From NCBI GenBank assembly GCA_016795375.1, contig JAEUHJ010000188.1:1-34718 (forward strand): a stretch of 34,718 nucleotides of DNA. The letters run 5' to 3'. The stretch comes from Verrucomicrobiaceae bacterium. GTDB taxonomy: Bacteria > Verrucomicrobiota > Verrucomicrobiia > Verrucomicrobiales > Verrucomicrobiaceae. The notes under the pieces are model-generated. The model had not been told where the DNA came from. It was given only the letters and a program-made list of their open reading frames with translations, and made no database searches. How positions within the stretch are numbered: position 1 is the first letter of the stretch; the number at the start of each line of letters is the position of its first letter. Made by a program: the position numbers and the translations under genes. Positions 1 to 9,642 of the stretch are shown here, piece after piece.

Positions 1-2
1 AA

Positions 3-80
3 CGCAAACTCATCCTCATCACGCAGGGCGGACAGGCCGTCTGGCGTGGCGAACTCCCCATTCATGGCCAGGACTCGTAA
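3..80 (+). CDS. 3' end of an upstream gene, 5' truncated by the window edge
   Basis: Only the last 25 codons are visible, ending in TAA at 78-80. The tail contains KLILITQGGQAVW and GELPIHGQDS and has no domain that can be named alone. The stop lies inside the next gene: the ATG at 64 overlaps this frame by 17 nt, typical of translationally coupled operon members. Because the following three genes look like GspL/M/C-type secretion components, a pseudopilin-like or other type II secretion subunit is a reasonable guess, but that is inference from context only. Confidence 0.55.
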   Translation, partial: RKLILITQGGQAVWRGELPIHGQDS

Positions 81-1290
81 ATCCATCCACGAGCTGCTGC
101 TCCCCGGCGCGTCCGTCTGGCAAAGCTGGACCGGCGCGGAGGGCGAGCTGTGCCAGCCCGGCGGCGAATTCACCGCTGAAGGCGCACGCTTTGGCAAAGA
201 AGCGCCGCGCCGCGTGCTCGCACTGCCTTCCACGCACTTCTGGGTGCTGCCCGCGTGGCTGAAAGGCGAAAGCGAGCACCTGCGCAGCATGGCGCTGCTG
301 CATCTCGAGCGCATGGGGGTGAAAACGAACGAGGACGAGGCCGCCGTGCAGGTGCGCAGCATCGCCACGAAGGAAGGCGCGCATCTCGCCCGCATCCTCG
401 CGCTCAAAGACCAGCCCGTGCCGCTGAGCGACGCCACCTTCCTGCCCGACGAGGTCACGCATCACGCGCTGTGCTATCCGATGGTGCAAAACAGCATCAC
501 GATCTTCCGCGAGCTGGGCCGCCTCGTCGTCGCCATCACCAGCGGATCGCAGCTCATCTACTGCGCGCCGCTTTCCTCGCCCCGGCTCGATGACCACGCG
601 CTCGCCGAGCTGAACAACATCTGCCTCCAGCTCAGCTTTCAGGGCGTGCTCGGCCGGCTCGAAAGCATCGTGCTGTGGATCGACGAGGGTGATCTCGGCA
701 AAATCCAGCGCGTCACCGGCCTCGCGCCCTTCCGCTGTGACATGCCAGCGCCGACGATGCCACAACGCGGCTCCAGCCTGCTCATGCCGGAGGAGCTCGT
801 TCACGAAAGCCGCCGCCAGGGCACGCGTGCCCGCACACGCTTCCTCGCGATGACTTTCGGAGCCGCCGCAGCCGCCGCCATCGCCTTGGTCGCCACGCTC
901 ACCGCCTTCGCTTTGAAGGAGCGGAACATGCTGCGTGAAAAAGTGGCCGAGCTCATGCCTCGTGCCTCCCGCGTGATGGATCACAAGCGTGCCTGGATGG
1001 AGGCCGCGCCCGCCGTCGATCCTTCAACATGGCCGCAGCAGATGCTCCTGCATTGCATGGAGCCGGAATCATCGAAGGAAGCCCTGCTCACGCATTGGGA
1101 ATGGACGCCGGACACGCTCAGCCTCATGGGCCGCATGCCCGGCGCCTCCCTCGCGCTCGAATACACCCAGGCGCTGAAGGACAGCGAGGCGCTCGCGCAT
1201 TTCGGCCTCGATGGTCCGCCGCCCGTCATCGCCAGCGATCAAAGCGCCACGTTTGAAATGAAAGGAGGCGCCGCCCATGAAAAAGAGTGA
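64..1290 (+). CDS. GspL/PilM-like inner-membrane assembly protein of a type II secretion or pilus system
   Basis: 408 aa. The cytoplasmic part (about residues 1-250) reads like the degenerate actin-like fold of GspL/PilM. One strongly hydrophobic Ala-rich segment (about residues 260-283, TFGAAAAAAIALVATLTAFA) is followed by a coiled KERNMLREKVAEL stretch and a small periplasmic domain. One membrane pass between a large cytoplasmic and a small periplasmic domain is the GspL layout. The ATG at 64 is chosen because it overlaps the upstream stop (TAA 78-80); an in-frame GTG at 46 is possible. The 3' end overlaps the next gene by 14 nt. In known systems GspL links the secretion ATPase to the membrane platform and binds GspM. 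Sequence similarity is weak and the call leans on topology and neighbours. Confidence 0.5.
   Translation: MARTRKSIHELLLPGASVWQSWTGAEGELCQPGGEFTAEGARFGKEAPRRVLALPSTHFWVLPAWLKGESEHLRSMALLHLERMGVKTNEDEAAVQVRSIATKEGAHLARILALKDQPVPLSDATFLPDEVTHHALCYPMVQNSITIFRELGRLVVAITSGSQLIYCAPLSSPRLDDHALAELNNICLQLSFQGVLGRLESIVLWIDEGDLGKIQRVTGLAPFRCDMPAPTMPQRGSSLLMPEELVHESRRQGTRARTRFLAMTFGAAAAAAIALVATLTAFALKERNMLREKVAELMPRASRVMDHKRAWMEAAPAVDPSTWPQQMLLHCMEPESSKEALLTHWEWTPDTLSLMGRMPGASLALEYTQALKDSEALAHFGLDGPPPVIASDQSATFEMKGGAAHEKE
1261..1268 (+). promoter_or_regulatory. Strong Shine-Dalgarno of the GspM-like gene
   Basis: AAAGGAGG ends 8 nt before the ATG at 1277 and lies inside the 3' end of the GspL-like gene. 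It is one of the few clear ribosome-binding sites in the window, and fixes the start of the downstream gene within an overlapping pair. Confidence 0.75.
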
Positions 1291-1855
1291 GAAAATCCTG
1301 CTCGGCATCTTCGCCGCCATTTTCATCGGCGTCGCCCTCATCGGCGGCGGCGCGTTCGCCTTCCGCACCTACTTCGAGGTCAAGGACGAGGTCGGGCTGC
1401 TGCGTGACCGCCTCGGCTCGATGAACCTCGCCGTTTCCCAAGGCGCCGAGTGGGCTGAAAAAAACACCTGGCTGGAGGAAAATGTCCCCGGCTTCACCAG
1501 CAACAAAGACGCCAGCGCCAAGCTGCTCGAAACCGTCGCCACCGCCGCGCAAAAACACGGGCTCACCATCGGCGGCACCGAGCTGCTCGAACCCGCCCGC
1601 GCCATCGGCCCGGATGGATTGCCCGCCGATGAAGATGAAGGCCATTTCGACAAAGCTGCGATCAAAACCACCCTCACCGGCATCACTGAACAGGCCTTCT
1701 ACACCTGGCTGCACGCCCTCCAGCAGCCGAAGAGCCTCATCGGCATCACGCGCCTTCAAATCAACCCCGCCGGCAGCAACAAGACCATCAACGCCGAGGT
1801 CGAATTCACCCAGTTTTATCACGCGAAAACCGCGCCGAAGGTCACCAAGAATTGA
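1277..1855 (+). CDS. GspM/PilO-like inner-membrane protein
   Basis: 192 aa. A short cytoplasmic Lys-rich N-terminus (MKKSEK) is followed by one membrane helix (about residues 7-30, ILLGIFAAIFIGVALIGGG), then a coiled-coil-like stretch (EVKDEVGLLRDRLGSM) and an alpha/beta periplasmic domain. The domain has a repeated pattern around ETVATAAQKHGLTI and ALQQPKSLIGITRLQI, similar to the ferredoxin-like domain of GspM and PilO. The start is set by the Shine-Dalgarno at 1261-1268 and the gene overlaps the GspL-like gene by 14 nt. In the family this protein dimerises with GspL/PilN at the inner membrane. Identification rests on size, topology and gene order rather than close similarity. Confidence 0.5.
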   Translation: MKKSEKILLGIFAAIFIGVALIGGGAFAFRTYFEVKDEVGLLRDRLGSMNLAVSQGAEWAEKNTWLEENVPGFTSNKDASAKLLETVATAAQKHGLTIGGTELLEPARAIGPDGLPADEDEGHFDKAAIKTTLTGITEQAFYTWLHALQQPKSLIGITRLQINPAGSNKTINAEVEFTQFYHAKTAPKVTKN

Positions 1856-1888
1856 TTTATGATTTACGACTTACGATTCACGATTTCG
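1854..1888 (+). repeat. Five-unit tandem 7-bp repeat over a start codon
   Basis: Five consecutive 7-nt units (GATTTAT, GATTTAC, GACTTAC, GATTCAC, GATTTCG) with consensus GATTTAC run without gaps. They begin in the stop codon of the GspM-like gene and contain the ATG (1859) and first ten codons of the next gene. The repeat is much more AT-rich than its surroundings. Confidence 0.8.
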
Positions 1889-2455
1889 GCCGTCATCAGC
1901 GTCACTCTGGTCACTTTGGTCCCGGCATCCGAACCCGTCGAGTTCCCGAAACTCGAAGCCCACGCCGCGCTCTGGGAGCGCAGCCTTTTCACGACCAAAG
2001 ACCTGCCCGCGCCGGAGGCGCCGGGCGGGCCGAATTTCGCGGATAATTTGAGCTTGAGCGGGGTTTACGAGATCGACGGCGCGGTGGTCGCGGTGCTGGT
2101 GGATCGCACGACCTCACAGGTGATGGAGGCGCGCATCGGCTCCGAAAACGAGATGGGCATCAAGATCCGCCAGGTCACGCCCGGAGCGAGCGTGGACAAG
2201 ACGCGCATCCAGCTTCAGAAGGGCGGTCAGGCCGGCTGGGTGACGTTCGCGGACATGTCCGCGGCCCAACCCGCCGAGGTGGTGCAGAAGGCGGTGATTC
2301 CGGCACGGAATTCCGGGGCTGTCCCCCCGCAGGTTCCGCCGCAGCGTCACGCATCCAGTCCTGTCCCGGCGCCAACGGTGAATCCGCTCCTGCCGCCTCC
2401 TCCGCCGACAGCGCGGCCTCCGGCGGCCAATGATGTGCCGCTGCCGCCGCCGTGA
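1859..2455 (+). CDS. GspC/PilP-like periplasmic protein with proline-rich tail
   Basis: 198 aa. The N-terminus (MIYDLRFTIS, encoded by the 7-bp repeat) runs into a hydrophobic stretch (AVISVTLVTLVPAS) that could be a signal sequence or anchor. Residues about 55-125 form a beta-rich domain (SLSGVYEIDGAVVAVLVDR) followed by GWVTF, reminiscent of the homology region of GspC or of PilP. The last 60 residues are dominated by Pro and Ala. It starts 3 nt after the GspM-like stop, so it is co-transcribed. In type II secretion GspC links the inner-membrane platform to the GspD secretin. Because the ATG lies inside a simple repeat, the true start may differ; the neighbouring frame also encodes MIYDLR from a TTG at 1852. 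Confidence 0.45.
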   Translation: MIYDLRFTISAVISVTLVTLVPASEPVEFPKLEAHAALWERSLFTTKDLPAPEAPGGPNFADNLSLSGVYEIDGAVVAVLVDRTTSQVMEARIGSENEMGIKIRQVTPGASVDKTRIQLQKGGQAGWVTFADMSAAQPAEVVQKAVIPARNSGAVPPQVPPQRHASSPVPAPTVNPLLPPPPPTARPPAANDVPLPPP

Positions 2456-2470
2456 GGGATGCGCGGCGCG

Positions 2471-2485
2471 CAGGGCGCGGCCCTG
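2471..2485. terminator. Hairpin between convergent genes
   Basis: CAGGGC and GCCCTG form a perfect 6-bp stem around a 3-nt loop, in the 30-nt gap between the GspC-like gene and the convergent ABC transporter. It directly abuts the transporter stop codon. No T-tract follows on either strand, so it is only a candidate. Confidence 0.3.
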
Positions 2486-4294
2486 TCAGGAGTCCCACTG
2501 GCTTTTCTGCACACCGACGAAGGACATGGCCAGGCCGATGATGACATGCACGAAGAGCACGAAGGCGGCGAGGCCGGGGCCGACGAGGTCAGTGGAGGTG
2601 ACCTGTTTCACCGCGTCATAAAACGCGGTGCTGCGCATGCTGGAGAGGCTGCCGCTCCAGCCCCAGAAGGCTGCGACGAGAGGCTGCACCCAGTTTTCCA
2701 GCCAGTCCGGCAGCGTGAGCACCGCTCCGGAGAGCGGAAGCTGGAAGCCGACGAGGTAGATGCAGAGGATGGTGGATTTCTCCGGCGACCTGCTTGTCGC
2801 GGAGATGCCGAGGCACACGCTGGTCATCGCGGCGGAGGCAAGCAGGAGCAGCACGAGCCTGGTGATGAGGTCGCCCGGCAGGCCGCCGACGACGAGATCG
2901 ACGAAAAAGCCCATCCATAAACTTTGCGCGAGGACAAACACGCCGAGGAAAAACACCTTGCTGCCCACATAGGCGAAAGGATGCAGGCCGCCGAGCTTCT
3001 CGCGCTCCAGGATGAGACGTTCGGAGGCGATTTCCCGCGCGGCGTTGTTGCTGGCCATGAGCGTAACGAGCACGACCTGGAGCATGACAAGGCCGGAGAC
3101 GAGGCCGCCGGCCTTGAGCTGCTCCTGCTGGAACCTGGCCTGGCTTTCCATCTCCACCTTCACATTCTCGTCGTGATGTGTCGAGAGCGCCCGCAGCGGC
3201 TTGATGCCGTCGAGGGCGAAGATGACGACGAGCAGCGGAAAGCCGAAAAGCATGGCGAGGTGCAGCCAGACCTGGGCCGAGTCACGGCGGAAGATGGTCC
3301 AGCGGCGTTTGAGCAGCTCGAAGAGCTGCGTGATCATCGAGGGCATCTCGATGGGCGGGAATTCATGGTGCTCCGGCACGCTGGTCATGTCCACACCCGC
3401 GGTGTTGCGTTCCTCGCGCACCGTGGTTTTTGACGGTCCGCCTTTCTGCTCGTCCTCCAGCAGGATGCGCGGACCGTCGAAGCCGTGGCGCTTGTAATAC
3501 GTCTCGCGGTATTTGGCCCAGGATTCGCGCCAGTCCTCCTTTTTGCGCTCCGTGAGCTTGAGATAGACGTCCTCGGGATGCTCCACGGCAAAGTAGTGCA
3601 TCATGGCCTTCGGCGGGCCGTGGAAGGTGAGCACACCCTGGTACATGACCATCACGCTGTCGTAGGCGTCCAGGCTGGCGAGGCTGTGGGTGACATTGAT
3701 GACGACGCGCTTCGGATGCCCGCGTGAGAGGACGCGCAGCAGATTCGTGATCTCGTGCTCGGACTTCGGATCGAGGCCGCTGGTGACCTCGTCGCAGAGC
3801 AGCAGGCATGGATCGGTCACAAGCTCCAGGGCCAGACCGAGGCGGCGTTTCTGCCCGCCGGAGAGCACTTTGACGAGGCGGTCGGAAAGATGTGTCAGGC
3901 CCGTCACCTCCAGGATGTAATCGAGCGACGGGATGAAGTCCTCCGTCTGCGCCAGTTGCGTGCGCAGAGCCATCGCGCTGGCGATGCTCTCCTCCACCGT
4001 GAGCAGGTCGTAGGCCACGCTGAATTGCGGGGCGTAACCCAGGTCTCCCGGATGCAGATCCTCCTCGTTGCTGAGGTCGCGCCCATCCCAGTGCAGCTCT
4101 CCATCCGTCTGCTCCAGGATGCCGGTGATGACCTTCAGCAGCGTGGACTTGCCGCAGCCGGACGGGCCGACAATGGCCATCAGGTGCGCCGGCGGCACGT
4201 TGAAGGTCACTTCGCGGAGCAGGTGCAGGGTGGCGTTTTCCTCAGAATCCCCCGGGCCATCGACTTCAAGACTGACGTTGAGCGCTTTCAGCAT
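2486..4294 (-). CDS. ABCG-type half transporter, ATPase fused to ABC-2 membrane domain
   Basis: 602 aa. The N-terminal ATPase has Walker A GPSGCGKST (residues 43-51), signature LSGGQ (144-148), Walker B LLLCDE (164-169) and an H-loop histidine near 203. A linker of about 130 residues leads to a membrane domain with about six helices (near 343-362, 396-414, 444-465, 476-497, 507-529, 574-593), ending in KSQWDS. ATPase first, membrane domain second is the order of ABCG half transporters, which act as dimers. The substrate cannot be read from sequence; lipids or hydrophobic compounds are typical for the family. The ATG at 4294 is chosen because it precedes the conserved N-terminal strand; an upstream in-frame extension to 4408 would run into the divergent gene. 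It is transcribed away from the AsmA-like gene across an 81-nt gap. Confidence 0.88.
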   Translation of the reverse strand: MLKALNVSLEVDGPGDSEENATLHLLREVTFNVPPAHLMAIVGPSGCGKSTLLKVITGILEQTDGELHWDGRDLSNEEDLHPGDLGYAPQFSVAYDLLTVEESIASAMALRTQLAQTEDFIPSLDYILEVTGLTHLSDRLVKVLSGGQKRRLGLALELVTDPCLLLCDEVTSGLDPKSEHEITNLLRVLSRGHPKRVVINVTHSLASLDAYDSVMVMYQGVLTFHGPPKAMMHYFAVEHPEDVYLKLTERKKEDWRESWAKYRETYYKRHGFDGPRILLEDEQKGGPSKTTVREERNTAGVDMTSVPEHHEFPPIEMPSMITQLFELLKRRWTIFRRDSAQVWLHLAMLFGFPLLVVIFALDGIKPLRALSTHHDENVKVEMESQARFQQEQLKAGGLVSGLVMLQVVLVTLMASNNAAREIASERLILEREKLGGLHPFAYVGSKVFFLGVFVLAQSLWMGFFVDLVVGGLPGDLITRLVLLLLASAAMTSVCLGISATSRSPEKSTILCIYLVGFQLPLSGAVLTLPDWLENWVQPLVAAFWGWSGSLSSMRSTAFYDAVKQVTSTDLVGPGLAAFVLFVHVIIGLAMSFVGVQKSQWDS

Positions 4295-4375
4295 AGAGGT
4301 TAAATAAGTCGCTGAAATTAGGCTGGAGACCGCCGCTCTGGCGATGAAAAAGTGCAACAATCCACCCCGCGCCCC

Positions 4376-5902
4376 ATGCAACGTCGCAACCGCCCCGCCC
4401 GCCGCCAATCATCGCCTCTCCACTGGCTGTGGTGGCTGGCGGGCCTGCTCGTCATCAGCGCCGGGATTCTCATGCTCGTCGCCCCGTCTCTCGTCACGAG
4501 TTACATCCGCTCGTATGTGCAAAAGGAGGAGTTCCGCCAGAGGGCGGAGGAGATGCTCGGCGCGAAGACGGGCGGCGTGGCGCGCCTCTCGCCGCTGGTG
4601 TGGAGTGACGAGACCGTCGCCATCAGCGAACTCACCGTGGAGGACGCGGGCGGCTGGGATGTCGAGGCGTCCGGATTGCATGCCGCGCTGGATTTTGGAG
4701 CCATTCGCAAAGGTCTCTGGCATGTGCAAAGCGCCGGGGCCGAGGAGATCACGCTGCGCCGTCAGACCGCCTCATCTGGTGCAAACACGCCGGACATGCC
4801 ACCAGCGGAGGAGGCAGCCAGCGCCATCCCGGCGTTCTTGCGGCGCTACATTCCTGGCATGACCGAGATCGACGGCTTTGACGTGCAGCGGCTCTTTTTC
4901 GAACAGGACGGCTGGAGGATCACCGAATCACGCCTGCGGCTCGCGGGCTGGAAAAGCGGCGCCACATCCGTGGCCGCGAAACTCAACGGCGGCACGTTGC
5001 AGGCGCCCCTCCAGGCACCGGAGCAAAAAGAACCTCTCAAACTCGACATCAGCCAGGGTTCGCTGCGGTTCGGCGGCGGCCTGCTCCATCTCAGCAACGC
5101 CACGCTGCGCTGGAAACAGCAGGCCGAGGCCACTGTGCGCGGACAGGTGAACGCGGAGAGCGGCGCGTGGCAGACCTTTGCCCGTGTGAGGGCCGTGCCG
5201 CTGGATGAATTTCTCAATGACTGGTGGGATCAGCGTCTCTCCGGCCAGATGGAGGGTGACCTGGAGTTCTCCGGCACCCGTGGCGCGCCGCTTCAGTGGA
5301 AGGCAGACATGGCGCTGAAAAATGGAGTTCTCCAGGGGCTGCCCATCCTCGAAAAACTTGTCAAATACACCAACATCCACCGCTTCAACCGCGTCGTGCT
5401 CGACATCTGCGAAGCCTCGCTGCATCCGCAGGGCGACGCGCTGCGGGTGGAGAAGATCGTGGTGCAGTCCAACGGCCTGCTGCGCATCGAGGGGGCCATG
5501 ACGATACGCGGTCGCGCGGTGGAGGGTGATTTCATGGTCGGCGTGACGCCGGAAGCTCTCGTGGCCATCCCCGGTGCGAACAACCGCGTCTTTGTGGAAA
5601 ACAACCCGGCCTCCCCGCCCGGAATGCAATGGGCGCGCGTCCGCGTCGCCGGCACACTCGACGCGCCGCAGGAGGATCTCAGCTCGCGCCTGATCGGCGC
5701 CGCCGGCATGGCGCTGCTTTTAGACACACCTGAAAAACTCGTCAAAAAAGGCGCGGAAAACCTGCTGAAACCCGTGCTGGGAGAGGACGCCTCCAGAATG
5801 CCAGGCAAGGTCATCGAAGGCGCCGGGGGCGTGCTCGAAAACGGTGTGAAGGCCGGAACCGGCATCCTCGACAAAGTGCTGCCGGTTTTCCCCGGCAAAT
5901 GA
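4376..5902 (+). CDS. AsmA/TamB-like membrane-anchored envelope protein
   Basis: 508 aa. A basic N-terminus (MQRRNRPARRQ) precedes one membrane helix (about residues 18-42). The rest is a long beta-rich periplasmic region with repeating patterns (GGTLQAPLQAP, GSLRFGGGLLHLSNATLRW, GQMEGDLEFSGTRGAPLQW) and a C-terminal part containing GLLRIEGAMTIRGRAVEGDF. That organisation fits the AsmA/TamB/Mdm31-like group implicated in outer-membrane lipid or protein homeostasis. ATG 4376 is preferred over an in-frame GTG at 4352; no clear ribosome-binding site helps the choice. It ends 4 nt before the convergent FAD oxidoreductase stop. The exact function is unknown. Confidence 0.6.
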   Translation: MQRRNRPARRQSSPLHWLWWLAGLLVISAGILMLVAPSLVTSYIRSYVQKEEFRQRAEEMLGAKTGGVARLSPLVWSDETVAISELTVEDAGGWDVEASGLHAALDFGAIRKGLWHVQSAGAEEITLRRQTASSGANTPDMPPAEEAASAIPAFLRRYIPGMTEIDGFDVQRLFFEQDGWRITESRLRLAGWKSGATSVAAKLNGGTLQAPLQAPEQKEPLKLDISQGSLRFGGGLLHLSNATLRWKQQAEATVRGQVNAESGAWQTFARVRAVPLDEFLNDWWDQRLSGQMEGDLEFSGTRGAPLQWKADMALKNGVLQGLPILEKLVKYTNIHRFNRVVLDICEASLHPQGDALRVEKIVVQSNGLLRIEGAMTIRGRAVEGDFMVGVTPEALVAIPGANNRVFVENNPASPPGMQWARVRVAGTLDAPQEDLSSRLIGAAGMALLLDTPEKLVKKGAENLLKPVLGEDASRMPGKVIEGAGGVLENGVKAGTGILDKVLPVFPGK

Positions 5903-5906
5903 GCCT

Positions 5907-7325
5907 TCACGCCCGCTGTCCGAACTCCTTCAATTTCGCCTCGCCCTCGCTCCACGGCACGTCATGCGGCAGGCGCTTCGTCGCCGCCGCGATCGCCGCG
6001 GTCACGCCGGCCGCCTCGCCCATCGCCACGGAGTTGCCCGTCACGCGATAGCTCGCATGCGCGATGAAGTCGCCGCTGATGTTGCGGCCGGCCATCATCA
6101 ATCCGTCCACGTCTTTCGCGATGAGCGCGCGCAGTGGCACGTCGTAGGGCTTCACTTTCACGCCCGCGTTGCTGTAGGCGGCTTTCTTGTTCGCCTCGGC
6201 ACTTAGCGCGTGAATGTCCACACCGAAGGTCGGCCGCACCACGGCGTCATCGTAGCGCGCACCGGCGATGAGATCATCTTTGTCCACGGTGTAACGTCCC
6301 GCGAGGCGCCGCCCGTCGCGCACACCGATCTGTTCGGCGGTGGCGGCGATTTGCAGACCCTCCCACGGCCCGCCGAGCTTGCGCAGGCCGTTCACGATCT
6401 TGTGCAGCTCCGCGCGCGCCTGCACCGTGGCCTCGGTGATCTTCGCCGCATCGAAACACGGCACGCCATACTGATGGTTCATCATCACCAACAGCAGATT
6501 GTCACGCACCTGCCACAGCGTCGGCTTGGAATACGATGGGAAATGCCCAGCGCGCTCGATCTCGGCCTTGAACGCGTCTTTGGCGATGCCATCAGCCTTG
6601 CTGGGATCGGACTTGTGGATGCAGGCGGTCAAAGCGGCGGCATCTTTGCAGACCAGCAGCGCATTGAGCGACATCGGCTGACAGGGGCACGCCTCCGCCT
6701 CGCCAAACTCGAAGCTGCATCCCGCGAGCGCTCCGAGATCGCCATCGCCCGTCGTGTCGATGAAAACCGGCGCGCGCCATGCCTGACGGCCCGATTTGGA
6801 CTCCGTCACGATCGTGGTGAGCCGCTTTCCTTCGCGATAGGCGGCGCTCACGCGTGTGTGCAGTTGGAATTTCACGCCCGCCTCCACAAACATCTCCTCC
6901 AGCAGCAGCTTCATGCCTTCCGGTTCATAGGTGACGCTGCTCTTGCTCGTGCCGCGGCGCATATCGCGTTCATCGAGGCGCTTGAGCAGCTCCTGATTGA
7001 AGCCCGGCTTGTTGAAATCGAGCAGGTAGCCCAGCAAACCCGCCGTCCACACACCGCCGAGGCAGCCACGCCATTCAAAGCAGCGCACCTTCACCCCCGC
7101 GTGCGCCGCCGTGACCGCCGCCGCGATGCCTGCCGGTCCCGCACCGCACACGATGACATCCGCATCCTCCACCAGCGGCAGATCGCGCGCCTCCTCGTGA
7201 AAGCGGCCCGCGATGGCCTTTTCGACCTGCCGGGCGTTCATCACACCAGGAGTCACCAGCGCTCCGGAAAAGGCGGCGCGGAGGAAGGAGCGGCGTTTCA
7301 AGTCGTGGGTGGCTGAAGTGTCCAT
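5907..7325 (-). CDS. Tat-exported FAD-dependent oxidoreductase
   Basis: 472 aa. The N-terminus carries a twin-arginine signal (RRSFLRAAF, residues 11-19), indicating folded export across the inner membrane. An FAD-binding Rossmann motif follows (DVIVCGAGPAG, about 56-66), and GCLGG and DTTGDGDLGALAG match the PF12831-type FAD-dependent oxidoreductases common in Verrucomicrobia and Planctomycetes. The C-terminus has a second FAD-contact motif (DGLMMAGRNISGDFIAHAS). The substrate is unknown. The start at 7325 gives the Tat signal at the right distance; a longer reading to 7388 adds residues with no homology-like character. It follows glgX on the same strand with a 69-nt gap, too wide to prove an operon. 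Confidence 0.85.
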   Translation of the reverse strand: MDTSATHDLKRRSFLRAAFSGALVTPGVMNARQVEKAIAGRFHEEARDLPLVEDADVIVCGAGPAGIAAAVTAAHAGVKVRCFEWRGCLGGVWTAGLLGYLLDFNKPGFNQELLKRLDERDMRRGTSKSSVTYEPEGMKLLLEEMFVEAGVKFQLHTRVSAAYREGKRLTTIVTESKSGRQAWRAPVFIDTTGDGDLGALAGCSFEFGEAEACPCQPMSLNALLVCKDAAALTACIHKSDPSKADGIAKDAFKAEIERAGHFPSYSKPTLWQVRDNLLLVMMNHQYGVPCFDAAKITEATVQARAELHKIVNGLRKLGGPWEGLQIAATAEQIGVRDGRRLAGRYTVDKDDLIAGARYDDAVVRPTFGVDIHALSAEANKKAAYSNAGVKVKPYDVPLRALIAKDVDGLMMAGRNISGDFIAHASYRVTGNSVAMGEAAGVTAAIAAATKRLPHDVPWSEGEAKLKEFGQRA

Positions 7326-7394
7326 GATGAGGAAGTCTGCTCCACGCCGCCCGCGGACGCCATCTTTATCCGCCGCCGCTGTCCGCACCCTGCC

Positions 7395-9608
<2,214 letters not shown>

Positions 9609-9642
9609 GAGGAGCAAAACGCACAGCGTTTGCCATGACGCC

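Noticed and set aside
6210..7316. Open frame of 368 codons on the plus strand
   Set aside because: It is antisense to the FAD oxidoreductase with its Tat signal and FAD-binding motifs. The plus-strand product has no motif and follows codon-position GC bias.
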